64,000 nt of DNA from Rhizobium redzepovicii (GTDB taxonomy: Bacteria > Pseudomonadota > Alphaproteobacteria > Rhizobiales > Rhizobiaceae), in contig NZ_JAILYH010000002.1 in NCBI RefSeq assembly GCF_019793435.1, positions 372,001 through 436,000 on the forward strand, in the 5' to 3' direction. The notes below the pieces were generated by a model. It worked only from the letters and a program-made list of their open reading frames with translations. It did no database searches and was not told the DNA's origin. Made by a program: the position numbers and the translations under genes. Shown here one piece after another: positions 48,571-60,400 of this stretch; within the stretch, counting starts at the first letter, position 1, and every line of letters starts with the position of its first letter.

Positions 48571-49038
48571 TCACGTCACGATCTGCAGCGGCAAAGCAGT
48601 CGTCTTTTTCAGCGTTTTCAGGACGATGCTTGACTTCACCGAGGCCAGATTATCGGTGACCCGGATCATTCTCTCGAGAAATTGGCTGAGATGGTCGAGG
48701 TCGCGCGTCATCACCTTCATCAGAAAATCGGCATCCCCCGTCTGCGAATAACACTCCAGAATCTCCGGCGCGGTTTCGATGAAGCGATGAAGCCGCTCGT
48801 TTCCACCTTCCGTATGCGCGCGCAGGCTGACGAGGGTATGAGCGACGACGGCAAAACCCAGTTTTGCAGGATTGAGGATAGCAACGACGCTCTGGATGTA
48901 TTGCTCATTGCGCAGCTTTTCCAAACGGCGTGCGCATTGGGTCGCGGAGAGATTGACCTTCTGCGACAATTCACCCTGCGTCACCTCACTGTTTTGCTGG
49001 AGGGCGGCGAGCAATTTGATATCGAACTGGTCAAGCAT
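48571..49038 (-). CDS. Lrp/AsnC-family transcriptional regulator
   Basis: The 155-residue regulator has an N-terminal HTH (LDQFDIKLLAALQQNSEVTQ, LSATQCARRLEKLRNEQYI) and a C-terminal RAM/AsnC ligand domain (AHTLVSLRAH, CYSQTGDADFLMKVMTRDL). Lrp proteins form octamers that wrap DNA and bind amino acids. The start at 49038 is preceded by GGATGG; MRKFCLFGWA from 49068 is less likely. It is divergent from the aminotransferase-TPP enzyme pair, and the gap contains three similar sites spaced 31 bp, so it most likely controls that pair in response to an amino acid. Confidence 0.9.
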   Translation of the reverse strand: MLDQFDIKLLAALQQNSEVTQGELSQKVNLSATQCARRLEKLRNEQYIQSVVAILNPAKLGFAVVAHTLVSLRAHTEGGNERLHRFIETAPEILECYSQTGDADFLMKVMTRDLDHLSQFLERMIRVTDNLASVKSSIVLKTLKKTTALPLQIVT

Positions 49039-49053
49039 GGCCCATCCAAATAA

Positions 49054-49128
49054 GCAGAATTTCCGCATAGTATAGCCAAATGACGCAGATTGTCTGCATC
49101 TTCATATCGCATTAGGCAGATAATCGCA
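49054..49128. promoter_or_regulatory. Three phased Lrp-type sites
   Basis: GCAGAATTTCCGC (49054), GCAGATTGTCTGC (49085, near-perfect palindrome) and GCAGATAATCGCA (49116) recur at exactly 31 bp, three helical turns. Each is followed by AT. They lie between the divergent Lrp-family and aminotransferase starts. Such phasing is what an oligomeric Lrp protein needs. Confidence 0.7.
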
Positions 49129-49187
49129 TAAAATCGCCGCGGAAGTTCCGTTAGTCTCCAGCCATTGGATAAAACGGAGGTGGACTT

Positions 49188-50363
49188 GTGTTTGAGAAAC
49201 TGAATAACCGGCCGGCCGACAGCCTGCTTGCCCTCATCAAGGCCTTTCAGGTCGACGAGCGCAGCGGAAAGATCGACCTCGGCGTCGGCGTCTATCGCGA
49301 CGCCATGGGCCGTACGCCGGTGATGCGAGCCGTAAAGGCGGCGGAACAGTTTCTTCTCGAGACCCAGGACAGCAAGAAATATCTCGGCCCGGAAGGCGAT
49401 CTGCAATTCGTCCGACTGCTGCAACCCATTATTTTCGGCAAATCGCCGACGTTCGATCATCGCCTCGTCGGCATTCAGACACCCGGCGGCAGCGGCGCGC
49501 TGCGTCTCGGCGCCGAGCTCATCCAGACGGCAAATCCATCCGCTAAGGTTCTGTTGGGGACGCCCAGCTGGCCGAACCACGCGCCGATCTTCGCCTCGGC
49601 GCGGCTGGCCGTAAAGGACTACGCCTTCGTCGATCTGACGTCGCAACAGGTCAAATTCGAAAGCGTCGTCGACGCCCTGTCTTCCGCTGCGGAAGGCGAT
49701 GTCGTCCTCCTTCACGGTTGCTGCCACAATCCGACCGGTATCGATTTCACCATGGAGCAGTGGCGGCAGATTACCGGACTCCTCGTTGCACACGGGCTGG
49801 TGCCGTTCATCGATCTTGCCTATCAAGGGCTTGGCGACGGTCTCGAACAGGACGCCGCACCTACACGGATGATCCTCGACGCGGTCGACGAGGCGCTGAT
49901 CGCTTATTCCTGCGATAAGAATTTCGGTCTCTATCGCGAGCGCGTCGGCGCGCTCTACCTCATGACCCGCAATGTCGACGACATCGGCAAGGCCGAAAGC
50001 AATATGGCGGCCCTTGCCCGTGTGAACTGGTCGATGCCGCCCGATCATGGCGCCGCGATCGTCAGAACCATTCTCGAGAGCCCCGAAATGTCGGCAATGT
50101 GGCGCGCAGAACTCGAGGAGATGTGCGAGCGTGTCAACGGCAACCGCGCGGCGCTCGCCGCTGCAGCCGCCGATCTGGCCTTTATCAGCCGGCAGCGCGG
50201 CCTGTTCTCCAATCTCTCCATGTCGAAAGAAACGGCCGCAGCGCTGCGCGCCAAACACGGCATCTACATGGCCGATTCCGGCCGTATGAACCTTGCGGGC
50301 ATGCAGCCGGCCGATGCCGGCGCCATCGTGACCGCACTTCGCGCTGAAGGCTGCTTGAAATGA
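49188..50363 (+). CDS. Aromatic/aspartate aminotransferase (class I)
   Basis: The 391-residue PLP enzyme of the AspC/TyrB type has IDLGVGVYRD, YLGPEGDLQFVRLL, QTPGGSGALRLGAEL, HNPTGIDFTMEQW, the Schiff-base lysine in SCDKNFGLYRERVG and a C-terminal SGRMNLAG. These match aromatic and aspartate aminotransferases closely. GTG 49188 has GGAGG 7 bp upstream. It overlaps the next gene by 4 bp. With a TPP enzyme next door and an Lrp regulator, it could feed an aromatic 2-keto acid (phenylpyruvate or indolepyruvate) to decarboxylation. The direction and substrate are inferred. Confidence 0.9.
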   Translation: MFEKLNNRPADSLLALIKAFQVDERSGKIDLGVGVYRDAMGRTPVMRAVKAAEQFLLETQDSKKYLGPEGDLQFVRLLQPIIFGKSPTFDHRLVGIQTPGGSGALRLGAELIQTANPSAKVLLGTPSWPNHAPIFASARLAVKDYAFVDLTSQQVKFESVVDALSSAAEGDVVLLHGCCHNPTGIDFTMEQWRQITGLLVAHGLVPFIDLAYQGLGDGLEQDAAPTRMILDAVDEALIAYSCDKNFGLYRERVGALYLMTRNVDDIGKAESNMAALARVNWSMPPDHGAAIVRTILESPEMSAMWRAELEEMCERVNGNRAALAAAAADLAFISRQRGLFSNLSMSKETAAALRAKHGIYMADSGRMNLAGMQPADAGAIVTALRAEGCLK

Positions 50364-51988
50364 GCAAGAAGGAAACGACCGGCCAGGCGATGACCCGTTC
50401 GCTCGTCGCCCATGGGATCGACACGGTGTTTGGCATCCCGGGCGCCCACATGTATGATTTCAACGATGCGCTCTACGGCGCCCGCGACAAGGTTCGGTTC
50501 ATTCACACTAGGCACGAACAGGGCGCCGGATATATGGCCTATGGCTATGCCAAATCCACCGGGCGGATCGGCGCCTATACCGTCGTCCCCGGCCCGGGTG
50601 TTCTCAATTCCGGGGCAGCGCTTTGCACCGCTTACGGCGCCAACGCGCCGGTACTTTGCATCACCGGCAACATCATGTCCCACCTGATTGGCCAGGGCAG
50701 AGGGCAGTTGCACGAACTGCCCGATCAACTCGCGACAATGCGCGGGCTTACCAAGACGGCGGAACGCATCAATCATCCGTCCGAGGCAGGCCCCGTCATG
50801 GCCGAGGTCGTCGGCAAGATGCTCTCCGGCCGCCAGGGTCCGGGAGCGGTCGAAGCCCCATGGGACGTGTTTGGCCAATCCGGCCCCGAAGTCGATCTTT
50901 CCGTCGGTACGAGAGCGCCTCACCCGGCTGTCAACTCCGATCAGATCGCTGCCGCAGCGGCGCTGATAGCGTGTGCCAGCAATCCGATGATCATGGTCGG
51001 CGGCGGCGCGGCGGAGGCCGGCGCCGAGATCGCCGCGCTTGCGGAACTGCTGCAGTCGCCCGTCACCTCCCATCGTTCCGGCAAGGGCATCGTCGCCGAC
51101 GATCACCCGAACTATCTGAATTTCGTCGCCGCCTATGAATATTGGAAGAAGACGGACGTTCTGATCGGTATCGGCAGCCGGCTCGAATTGCAGTTCATGC
51201 GTTGGAAATGGCTTCCCAAAGGCCTCAAGATCATTCGCATCGATATCGATCCGACCGAAATGGTCCGCCTCAAGCCCGGTGTCGGCATCGTCGCCGATGC
51301 CAAGGCGGGAACGCGGGCTCTGATCGATTTATTGTCAGGTTCCCGGCGCGACGATCGCACCCGCGAATTTGCCGACATCAACAAAGAGGCCAGATCTCGG
51401 TTCTCGGAAGTGCAGCCGCAGCTTGCCTATCTCGACGCCATTCGTGAGGCTCTTCCCAGAGACGGCTTCTTCGTCGAGGAGATCAGCCAGATGGGCTTTA
51501 CCGCCCGTTTTGCCTTCCCCGTCTACGGCCCGCGCCAATACGTGACATGTGGTTATCAGGACAATCTGGGTTTTGGCTTCAACACCGCCTTGGGCGTGAA
51601 GGTCGCCAATCCCAATAAAGCGGTTGTTTCCGTTTCTGGCGATGGCGGATTCATGTTCGGCGTTCAAGAGCTTGCCACTGCCGTCCAGCACAAGATCAAT
51701 GTCGTCGCCATCGTCTTCAACAATTCAGCCTATGGCAATGTTCTGCGCGATCAGAAGCAGGCGTATCAGGGTCGCTATCTTGGCTCGGAGCTGACCAATC
51801 CGGATTTTGTCGCGCTTGCCGAGAGCTTCGGTGTCCGCGCGTTCAAGGTGACAAGCCCCGACGAACTCAAAGAGAGGATCGAGAAAGCCCTCTCTCTCGA
51901 CGAGCCCGTGCTCATCGAGGTTCCGATCGAAAAGGGATCCGAGGCAAGTCCCTGGCCGTTCATTCATCCGGCGCCGCACGCCGAATGA
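50360..51988 (+). CDS. Thiamine-diphosphate enzyme, acetolactate synthase/decarboxylase-like
   Basis: The 542-residue TPP enzyme has the activating Glu in IHTRHEQGAGYMA, a central domain (NPMIMVGGGAAEAGAEI) and the cofactor motif GDGGFMFGVQELATAV...NNSAYGN. The C-terminus ends in GSEASPWPFIHP. The family spans acetolactate synthase, glyoxylate carboligase, benzoylformate, phenylpyruvate and indolepyruvate decarboxylases. It has no small regulatory subunit nearby and is translationally coupled to an aromatic-type aminotransferase, so a 2-keto-acid decarboxylase or carboligase outside branched-chain synthesis is the better guess. The stop is 4 bp from that of the convergent glgB. Confidence 0.88.
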   Translation: MSKKETTGQAMTRSLVAHGIDTVFGIPGAHMYDFNDALYGARDKVRFIHTRHEQGAGYMAYGYAKSTGRIGAYTVVPGPGVLNSGAALCTAYGANAPVLCITGNIMSHLIGQGRGQLHELPDQLATMRGLTKTAERINHPSEAGPVMAEVVGKMLSGRQGPGAVEAPWDVFGQSGPEVDLSVGTRAPHPAVNSDQIAAAAALIACASNPMIMVGGGAAEAGAEIAALAELLQSPVTSHRSGKGIVADDHPNYLNFVAAYEYWKKTDVLIGIGSRLELQFMRWKWLPKGLKIIRIDIDPTEMVRLKPGVGIVADAKAGTRALIDLLSGSRRDDRTREFADINKEARSRFSEVQPQLAYLDAIREALPRDGFFVEEISQMGFTARFAFPVYGPRQYVTCGYQDNLGFGFNTALGVKVANPNKAVVSVSGDGGFMFGVQELATAVQHKINVVAIVFNNSAYGNVLRDQKQAYQGRYLGSELTNPDFVALAESFGVRAFKVTSPDELKERIEKALSLDEPVLIEVPIEKGSEASPWPFIHPAPHAE

Positions 51989-51992
51989 ATCC

Positions 51993-54206
51993 CTATCTAG
52001 GCGACGGTCCCTTGAGAAAGATCGTCGCCAGCGGCGGCAACGTCAGCGACAGGGAAACCGGCCGCCCATGGGCGGGGATGGGTTCGCTCGACAGCGCGCC
52101 GTTGACGAGGCCGGAGCCACCATATTCGCGCGCATCCGTGGTGATCCGCTCGATCCACACGCCATCATCAGGCACGCCGATCCTATAGCCGTAGCGCGGC
52201 ACCGGCGTGAAATTCGATACGACAAGGACGGATGAAGAGCGGTCCTTGCCATAACGGAGCATGCCGAGGACGGAGTTGGCGGCGTCGTCGGCTGCTGCCC
52301 ATTCGAAGCCCTGGGGATGGAAATCGCCGAATTGCAATGACGGCTCTTCCCCGTAGAGGCTATTCAGGTCCTTGACCAGCCGCTGAATGCCGACATGCTG
52401 AGGCCGCTCCAGTACATCCCAGCTCACCGAAGCATCATGGTTCCATTCGCCCGGCTGGGCGATTTCGCTCCCCATGAACAACAGCTTCTTGCCGGGATGA
52501 CCCCACATGAAAGCGAGGTAGCTGCGCAGATTGGCAAATTTCTGCCATTCGTCGCCCGGCATCTTCGTCAGCAGCGAGCCTTTGCCATAGACCACCTCGT
52601 CATGGGAGATCGGCAGCATGAACCGCTCGGAATAGGCGTAGATCATGCCGAAGGTCATCGTGCCATGATGATGGCTCCGATAGACCGGATCCTTCTCGAT
52701 GTAGCTCAGACTGTCATGCATCCAGCCCATGTTCCATTTGATGTCGAAGCCTAGCCCGCCTTCTTCCGGCGGCTTCGTCACACCCGGCCAGGCCGTCGAT
52801 TCTTCGGCGATCGTCATTGCATGCGGGCAGCGCTCGTGGACGATGCTGTTGAGGTGCTTGAAGAACTCAACCGCCTCCAGGTTCTCCCGGCCGCCATACT
52901 GATTTGGAATCCATTCGCCTTCGTTGCGGCTATAATCGCGGTAGAGCATCGAGGCCACGGCATCGACGCGCAAGCCGTCGACATGATAGCGCTCGAGCCA
53001 TTCGAGCGCGCTGGCGATCAGGAACCCTTTCACCTCGTTGCGCCCGAGATTGTAGATCAGCGTATTCCAGTCGCGGTGAAAGCCCTCGCGCGGATCCTCA
53101 TGCTCGTAGAGCGCGCTGCCGTCGAAGCGGGCAAGACCCCAGACATCCGTGGGGAAGTGAGCCGGCACCCAGTCGAGGATGATGCCGAGCCCGGCGCCAT
53201 GGCAGCGGTCGACAAAATAGGCGAAATCCTCCGGCGTGCCGTAGCGGCCGGTCGGAGCAAACAAGCCGAGCGGCTGATAACCCCAGGAGCCGCCGAACGG
53301 ATGCTCCATGATCGGCAGCAGTTCGATATGGGTGAATCCCATGTCGCTGGCATAGGGAACGAGGCGCTGGCTGAGCTCGACCCAGTCGAGATATCTGTTG
53401 CCGTCCCGCCCGTCGCGCAACCAGGAGCCGGCGTGCACCTCATAGACTGACATCGCGCCTTCCAGCCTTTCCTGGCGGGAGCGGTCCCTCATCCAGCCGT
53501 CATCCGTCCATCGAAACGGCGTCGACGATGCGACGATCGAGGCGGTGGATGGGGCAGCTTCGCTCGCCCTCGCCACCGGATCGGCCTTTTGCGGCAGGCA
53601 GGTGCCCTCGGCATCGACGATCTCGAACTTGTATCTTTCGCCGGCGGCGAGGCTCGGAATGAACAGCTCCCAGACACCCGCCGATTGCCTCAGCCGCATC
53701 GGATTTCGCCGCCCATCCCAGGCATTGAAGTCGCCGACGACCGAGACGCGGCGGGCATTCGGCGCCCATACGGCGAAACGAACGCCTGATATGCCGTCGA
53801 TCGACATCGCCACCGCGCCAAGCGTGCGGCTCAGACTGTAATGCGTGCCCTCCGATATTAGATGGAGGTCGAGCTCACCGAGCAGCAGGCCGAAACTATA
53901 GGGATCCTCGGTGATCTGCACCGCATCCGGCCATGTGATCTTCAGCCGGTATCCGGTCCTCAAACCGGTTGCCGCCGCGAACAGGCCGGCGGGATGGGCG
54001 ACACTGAAGGGCGTCACCACCCGTCCACTCCCAGCCTCGATGAGATCGACCGCCTCCGCCCCGGGCAGATAGACCCGCACGATGGTCATCCCGCCGCTTT
54101 CATGGGGACCGAGGATCGAAAAAGGATCGCCGTGGCGCCCTTCGATCAGAGCCCAGAGGGCATCGTGCCCGATTCCGGCGAGAAGTTCCGAGCGCTCAAC
54201 ATTCAT
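51993..54206 (-). CDS. glgB: 1,4-alpha-glucan branching enzyme
   Basis: The 737-residue GH13 branching enzyme has N-terminal CBM48-type modules ([28 protein letters not shown]), the barrel with [20 protein letters not shown], the nucleophile in [15 protein letters not shown], the Glu in [11 protein letters not shown] and [14 protein letters not shown]. It introduces alpha-1,6 branches. ATG 54206 overlaps the treS stop (ATGA); a longer start at 54269 would run into treS and is rejected. It is the last gene of a glgE-treS/mak-glgB operon, where it branches the glucan that GlgE extends. Confidence 0.95.
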   Translation of the reverse strand: MNVERSELLAGIGHDALWALIEGRHGDPFSILGPHESGGMTIVRVYLPGAEAVDLIEAGSGRVVTPFSVAHPAGLFAAATGLRTGYRLKITWPDAVQITEDPYSFGLLLGELDLHLISEGTHYSLSRTLGAVAMSIDGISGVRFAVWAPNARRVSVVGDFNAWDGRRNPMRLRQSAGVWELFIPSLAAGERYKFEIVDAEGTCLPQKADPVARASEAAPSTASIVASSTPFRWTDDGWMRDRSRQERLEGAMSVYEVHAGSWLRDGRDGNRYLDWVELSQRLVPYASDMGFTHIELLPIMEHPFGGSWGYQPLGLFAPTGRYGTPEDFAYFVDRCHGAGLGIILDWVPAHFPTDVWGLARFDGSALYEHEDPREGFHRDWNTLIYNLGRNEVKGFLIASALEWLERYHVDGLRVDAVASMLYRDYSRNEGEWIPNQYGGRENLEAVEFFKHLNSIVHERCPHAMTIAEESTAWPGVTKPPEEGGLGFDIKWNMGWMHDSLSYIEKDPVYRSHHHGTMTFGMIYAYSERFMLPISHDEVVYGKGSLLTKMPGDEWQKFANLRSYLAFMWGHPGKKLLFMGSEIAQPGEWNHDASVSWDVLERPQHVGIQRLVKDLNSLYGEEPSLQFGDFHPQGFEWAAADDAANSVLGMLRYGKDRSSSVLVVSNFTPVPRYGYRIGVPDDGVWIERITTDAREYGGSGLVNGALSSEPIPAHGRPVSLSLTLPPLATIFLKGPSPR

Positions 54207-57200
54207 GCCGGGACCCCCGCCAGACGCGAGACGATTTCGGTGAGGCCGGAAAGCGGGATCGGAAGCCATTTCGGCCGGTTGCGGGCCTCATAGGCGATCT
54301 CATAGGCGGCCTTTTCGAGAAGAAAGGCATCGAGGACCCTCCGTCGTTGATCGGGTGGCATATCAAGCGCCTTCGATGCCGAAACCGCCTGCGCATAGGC
54401 GTCGAGAAACGCCTCTTCCGCCTGGCGCCCGAAGCGGGCGATGGCCTCGCGCCGGACTTCGTTCTCATGTTCGATGACGGCGTCGTTATCAAGCTGGGCG
54501 GTGGCGACGAGATAACTCAGTGACCTCAAAAGCCCGGCGACATCGCGCAGCGGATTGGTCTTGGCGCGGCGCTCGGCCAGGTTTTTCGCGGGCTCGCCCT
54601 CGAAATCGATGATGACGGCATCACCCTCGCTGACGAGGATCTGACCAAGGTGAAAATCGCCGTGCGTGCGCGTCATCAGCGTATGGCGCGTGGACTCGGC
54701 CAGCGTCGCGGCAAGCTCGACGAGTTCGGAGCGGCGCTTGAGCAACGGCGCTGCAAGCAGGTCGATCGCCGGATCGGCATTCTCCTCCCGTTCGGCAAGT
54801 TTCGACATGGCATAGGCGACTTCGCCGGCAACCGCCTTCTTCATCGCCTCGACTTCGCTGTCGCCGGCGATTACCGGGCTGAAGGCTTCGTCCGCAGTCT
54901 CCCCGGCAAGCACGACATGTAGTTCTCCGAGACGCATGCCGACCATCGCAACGAAGCTGATCAGCGGCTGGAAGACGTCGTCGCCCGGCTGGACGGCCGG
55001 GTCGTTCAGCACGAGTTCGTCTGCCCCGCGGCGCAGGTTGTTCAGCATCCAGTTCCAGGCATCGCCCTGATTGCGGATCGCGCCTTGGACGATGATCAAT
55101 GTCGAGCGGCGTCCACTGGAGTCCGTGTGCGCGACCTCGCCGAGCAAGGGCGCGGTGTGATCGTAGCCGGCGCGGGTGAGATAGCGCGTCATCTCGACTT
55201 CCGGATGAATACCGGGAAAGATGTGCCTGATCAGCTTGATCATCGCCAGATCGCCGACGATCAGCGAACTGTTGGACTGTTCGGCCGAGAGCCAATGGAC
55301 CGGAAGGTCGTCGGTGACGGCAAGACGGTCGAGCCGTTCCGTGCCGAGAAATTCGAGCGTGCCGGTGCGGCCGGTGGTGCGCGAGCGGTCGCCAAGCCCG
55401 CGCAGGATGCCGCGCGCCATCGCCTCCACGGCAAATCCGTCCGTCAGGAAACCGACGCGCCGGCCCTGGCGGACCCGACCGAGCGCAAGCTGCTGGGTCA
55501 GCACCGATGGTTGCGCATCGTCCCAGGCGACCGCCAGCGGCAGCTGGTAGGATTCGCTATGGTTCGGCAGCACGGCCTCCAGTTCGCCGAGAACAATCCC
55601 GTCGGCAAAGGGGATCGGCGTTGCGGAGATCAGACGCGCCGCCTGCAGCGGCTGGTCCTTTGCCCCGAACCACCGCCGCTTCGCCAGATAGGCCGGCAGA
55701 ATTTCGTTGCTGAGAACGCGTGCAAGCTTGGGTTCATCGACAAGGTCGAGCAGGCCGCGACGGGTGACCATCGTCACCAGATCGGGAAGCTGCTCCGGCG
55801 GAGCGGTGCGCCATGCCGGCGGGTCGGCATCGGCTTCCAGCTGGAACCAGAAAAAACCGTAGGGCGGCAATGTCAGCAGATAGGTCAGCTGACCGATCGG
55901 CGGAAAGGGCGACATGCCGGTCAATTCGATCGGAACGCGGCCCTCGAAGCTCGACAGGTCGAGTTCCACGGCCTGCGGCAGGCGCGAGAGGTTTGCGACG
56001 CACATCAGCGTCTCGCCTTCATATTCCCTGAGATAAGCGAGGATCTTGCGGTTCTCCGGCGCGAGGAACCGCAGCGAACCACGGCCGAAGGCCGGATGCC
56101 GACCGCGCAGCGCCAGCATCTTGCGCGTCCAGTTGAGCAGCGAATGCGCGTCCGTGCTCTGTGCCTCGACGTTGACGGCCTCGAAACCGTAGAGCGGATC
56201 GGCGACCGGCGGCAGGACGAGACGCGCCGGGTCTACCCTGGAGAAGCCGCCATTGCGGTCCGGAGACCATTGCATCGGCGTCCTCACCCCATCCCGATCG
56301 CCGAGATAGATATTGTCGCCCATGCCGATCTCGTCGCCGTAATAGATCACCGGCGTTCCCGGCATAGAGAGCAGCAGCGCGTTCATCAGCTCGATGCGCC
56401 GGCGGTCGCGCTCCATCAGCGGCGCCAGGCGCCGCCTGATGCCGAGATTGATGCGGGCGCGCTTATCGGATGCGTAGGTTTCCCAGAGATAGTCGCGCTC
56501 GGCGTCCGTCACCATTTCGAGCGTCAGTTCGTCGTGGTTGCGCAGGAAGATCGCCCATTGGCAATTCTCCGGAATCTCCGGCGTCTGCCGCAGGATATCG
56601 GTGATCGGAAACCGGTCCTCCTTGGCGATCGCCATATACATGCGCGGCATTAGCGGAAAGTGGAAGGCCATGTGGCATTCGTCGCCGTCGCCGAAATATT
56701 CGCGCGTATCCTCCGGCCATTGATTGGCCTCGGCCAGCAGCATCACGCCGGGATGGGTGGCATCGAGAGCGGCACGGATGCGCTTCAGGATCGCATGGGT
56801 TTCCGGCAGGTTCTCGTTGATCGTCCCCTCGCGCTCGACAAGGTAAGGGATCGCGTCGAGGCGGAAGCCGTCGATACCGGTTTCCAGCCAGAAGCGCATC
56901 ACCTTCAGCAGTTCCTCCATGACCAGGGGACTGTCGAAGTTGAGGTCAGGCTGGTGGGAATAAAAGCGATGCCAATAATAGGCGCCCGCCACGGCATCCC
57001 ATGTCCAGTTGGACTTTTCGGTATCGATGAAAATGATGCGCGTTTCCGGGAATTTCTGATCGGTATCCGACCAGACGTAAAAATCGCGCTCCGGGGATCC
57101 GGCCGGTGCCTGACGGGCGCGCTGGAACCAGGGATGCTGATCGGAGGTGTGGTTGATGACGAGCTCGATGATGACGCGGATATTACGCTGGTGTGCGGCG

Positions 57201-57484
57201 TCGACGAAGGCGCGAAAATCCTCCAAGGTGCCGTAATCGGGGCTGACATTGCCGTAGTCGGCGATGTCGTAGCCGTCGTCGCGGCGCGGCGAGGGAAAGA
57301 AAGGCAGCAGCCAGATGGCATTGACGCCGAGCGCCGCGATGTGATCGAGCTTGGCGTGCAGGCCGGCAAAGTCGCCGACGCCATCGCCATTGGCGTCGTA
57401 GAACGACTTGATGTGCAGCTGGTAGACGATCGCATCCTTGTACCAGAGGGGCTGCTCAATGCCATCGGGGTTCATCGTGTCCAT
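54203..57484 (-). CDS. treS: Trehalose synthase-maltokinase fusion
   Basis: This 1093-residue bifunctional protein has an N-terminal GH13 trehalose synthase (about 1-550) with Asp210 in [13 protein letters not shown], Glu252 in LLAEANQW and His317-Asp318 in FLRNHDEL. It interconverts trehalose and maltose. The C-terminal half (about 600-1093) is a maltokinase (Mak/Pep2) with ATP/phosphotransfer residues in [11 protein letters not shown] (His941, Asp943) and [10 protein letters not shown]. It makes maltose-1-phosphate, the donor for GlgE. In mycobacteria the two are separate genes. GGAGG precedes ATG 57484, immediately after the glgE stop. Confidence 0.95.
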   Translation of the reverse strand: MDTMNPDGIEQPLWYKDAIVYQLHIKSFYDANGDGVGDFAGLHAKLDHIAALGVNAIWLLPFFPSPRRDDGYDIADYGNVSPDYGTLEDFRAFVDAAHQRNIRVIIELVINHTSDQHPWFQRARQAPAGSPERDFYVWSDTDQKFPETRIIFIDTEKSNWTWDAVAGAYYWHRFYSHQPDLNFDSPLVMEELLKVMRFWLETGIDGFRLDAIPYLVEREGTINENLPETHAILKRIRAALDATHPGVMLLAEANQWPEDTREYFGDGDECHMAFHFPLMPRMYMAIAKEDRFPITDILRQTPEIPENCQWAIFLRNHDELTLEMVTDAERDYLWETYASDKRARINLGIRRRLAPLMERDRRRIELMNALLLSMPGTPVIYYGDEIGMGDNIYLGDRDGVRTPMQWSPDRNGGFSRVDPARLVLPPVADPLYGFEAVNVEAQSTDAHSLLNWTRKMLALRGRHPAFGRGSLRFLAPENRKILAYLREYEGETLMCVANLSRLPQAVELDLSSFEGRVPIELTGMSPFPPIGQLTYLLTLPPYGFFWFQLEADADPPAWRTAPPEQLPDLVTMVTRRGLLDLVDEPKLARVLSNEILPAYLAKRRWFGAKDQPLQAARLISATPIPFADGIVLGELEAVLPNHSESYQLPLAVAWDDAQPSVLTQQLALGRVRQGRRVGFLTDGFAVEAMARGILRGLGDRSRTTGRTGTLEFLGTERLDRLAVTDDLPVHWLSAEQSNSSLIVGDLAMIKLIRHIFPGIHPEVEMTRYLTRAGYDHTAPLLGEVAHTDSSGRRSTLIIVQGAIRNQGDAWNWMLNNLRRGADELVLNDPAVQPGDDVFQPLISFVAMVGMRLGELHVVLAGETADEAFSPVIAGDSEVEAMKKAVAGEVAYAMSKLAEREENADPAIDLLAAPLLKRRSELVELAATLAESTRHTLMTRTHGDFHLGQILVSEGDAVIIDFEGEPAKNLAERRAKTNPLRDVAGLLRSLSYLVATAQLDNDAVIEHENEVRREAIARFGRQAEEAFLDAYAQAVSASKALDMPPDQRRRVLDAFLLEKAAYEIAYEARNRPKWLPIPLSGLTEIVSRLAGVPA

Positions 57485-60400
57485 TCATGCCTCCGCTGCT
57501 CGAACGCGCCAGATCGCAAAGGGCAGGATCTCAGGGTTCAGGCTGATGCTCTGCCGTTTGCCGGTCCATTTGAAACGATGCCCACCGACCAGATCCTCGG
57601 CATCCAGCGTGCCGCCGTCGCCGAGCGACCAGTGCCAGAGCGGCAGTTCGACATCGCTTTGCTGAAAATTGTGAGGGTCGAGGCTGATCGCGATCAGCAG
57701 GACATTGTCGCGGGCCTTACTTGCCTTTTCGAAGAACAGGATATTGTCATTCCAAGCATTCAGAAGCGTCAGCCCGAGATGCGAATGCAGGGCAGTGTTC
57801 TCGTTCCTGATACGGTTGAGCATCCTGATTTCGTCGACGATATTGCCCGGCCGGTCATAATCCCAGGCGCGAATCTCGTATTTCTCGCTGTCGGCATATT
57901 CCTTGCGCTTGACATCGGGTCGCCCCTCGCAGAGCTCGAAGCCGTTATAGACGCCCCACAGGCCAGAGAGAGTGGCGGCAAGGGCGGCGCGGATCAGAAA
58001 GGCCGGGCGCGGCGCGTTCTGGAGAAAGTCCGGATTGATGTCATGGGTGTTGACGAAGAAGTGCGGACGGAAGAATTCCTTCGCCTCCGTCTCAGTCAGC
58101 TCGCGCATATATTGCTCGAGTTCCCATTTGGCGTTGCGCCAGGTGAAATAGGTGTAGGACTGGGAAAAGCCGATCTTCGCCAGCCTGTACATCACTTTGG
58201 GCTTGGTGAAGGCTTCCGACAGGAAGACCACATCGGGATGACGCGCTCTGATATCGCCGATCAGCCATTCCCAGAAGGGAAAGGGTTTGGTGTGCGGGTT
58301 ATCGACGCGAAACAGCTTGACGCCCTGGTCCACCCATAGCTGGACAACATCCCTCAGCTCCATCCATAGCGAGGGCAGCGCGTCTTTGGTGTAGAAATCG
58401 ACGTTGACGATGTCCTCATATTTCTTCGGCGGGTTCTCGGCATATTTGATCGTGCCGTCCGGGCGCCAGTCGAACCAGCCGGGATGTTCCTTCAGCCAGG
58501 GGTGATCCGGCGACGCCTGGATCGCAAGGTCGAGGGCGATCTCCAGCCCGTGCCGGCCCGCCTCCTCGACCAGCCGGCCGAAATCCTCGAAATCGCCGAG
58601 CTCGGGATGGATGGCATCGTGGCCGCCCTCCTCGGAACCGATCGCATAAGGGCTCCCGGGATCGCCGGGACCGGCCTTCAAGCTGTTGTTGCGCCCCTTC
58701 CGGTTGGTCGAGCCGATCGGGTGAATGGGCGGGAAGTAAAGCACGTCGAAGCCCATGCCGCGGATATCGGCCAGCCTCGGGATGACGTCGTCGAAGGTGC
58801 CGTGCCGGTTGGGATCACCGCTCTGCGAGCGCGGGAAGATCTGGTACCAGCTGGCAAAGGCCGCTTCCTTGCGCTCGGCATCGACGGCGCTTGCCGTGGA
58901 GCGGAGCCGGAACGGCCGCCTGTCGGCTTTGTTCATCAGCTCGGATGTCTGGGGATCGAGCAGGATCGCCGTCCGCTCGGCGTCCGAGGCGCTTTCGAGA
59001 CTGTCGCTCAGGGCGTGCAGTTCGGGGCCGAGCGCTGCAGGCGCCCCGGCCTGTGCGGCGTGGACGAGGTTCAATCCCTCCTGCAGCTCGAGCTTCAGGT
59101 CGAGCCGGGCGTCGTTCTTCTTGGTCAGCTCGTAGCGGAAGATCGCAAAAGCGTTTTTCCACGCCTCGACGGCGAACTCGTAGCGGCCGGTGCGCTCGAG
59201 CAGGAACTCGGCGCGCCAGCGGTCGTTTTCGATAAGATGCATCTCCGTCTCGTTCCAATCCGCCATGGCGTCGAGCGGCCGCCAGAGCAGGACGGCGGCG
59301 ATCGGGTCGTGGCCGTCGGCGAAGATGTCAGCCTCGACGGTAACGATGTCGCCCACCACCCGCTTGACCGGAAAGCGCCCATCATCGACACGCGGCGTGA
59401 TGTTTTCGATGGCAAGCCGAGGCGATGCCGTCGCCTGCGTGATCTCCAGGGCGGGTCTGGAGGTGATCGGCGTTGGCGCCTTGCCTTGGATGACCAGCGC
59501 CTCCCCTGCCCGCAGGCGGAGAACCCCACCGTCGGCTGCGACGGGCAGAAAGCCGGAGGCCGCTTCGCGAAGTGCCGTCACCGGCGCGGGCGCGCTTCGC
59601 CGAAGGTCTCTGTTCAGCAGGATGAAGCGCACATTGTCGGCGCTGCGCAGATCCTGCACCTCGGATTGCAGGAGTGCCGAGACCGGCCCATTGGCGTTGC
59701 GGATCAGGCGCAGCGATGAAGCAGGCGCATGGTCGATCGTGCCGATTTCGCTATTCGCACGCCGGATTTCGGAAGAGAGATCGAAAGCCAGGTCGTGACG
59801 CAATCCCCTGAGACCCGCCCTGTTGCCATGCGTCGGATCGAGCGGCGTGGCTGCGCCATATTCGAAGCCCATCGGAACCATCAGGCCACCCCCGAGCGAA
59901 GCGGCAAGGCGCAGGGCTCTCACGGCGCGCCGTTCAAGGATTTCGCGGCTCTCGGTTCCGTGCGCGATACGCCGCGCGAATGGCGGTTCCGGAAAAGCGA
60001 TCTGCCAGCCGAGCGGCTGCTGCACGCGATGCTCGTCGATGAACCATCTCTCGTCGAAATCCCACCAGGCCATCGACGAAAAACAACCGTTGAAACCTGC
60101 CTCGTTGATACCCCCCCTCACCGCAAAATCGGTGCCGGGCGTCCAGGCGAGGAATTGCGCCTCGGTCTTTTCGCGCACCGCCGCCATCAGCGATTTGAAA
60201 AACGCCGGCGTCGCCCGATCTATCCCAAGCACCCGATAGCCGGCGAGACCGGCGTCGGACAGCCGCTGCAGCCGTTCGGTCCATTCCGCCAACAGCTGCG
60301 ATTGTCGTTCCGCCCCCATCGCCGCCATCGGTTCTGCCGGGTCCAGTGGCGAGCGTCTCGGATCGACGGGACGAAATCCCGCCTGAGGATGCCTCCCCCT

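Noticed and set aside
55085..59719. Three plus-strand ORFs of 411-559 codons
   Set aside because: Antisense to treS-mak and glgE, both of which carry complete catalytic residues.
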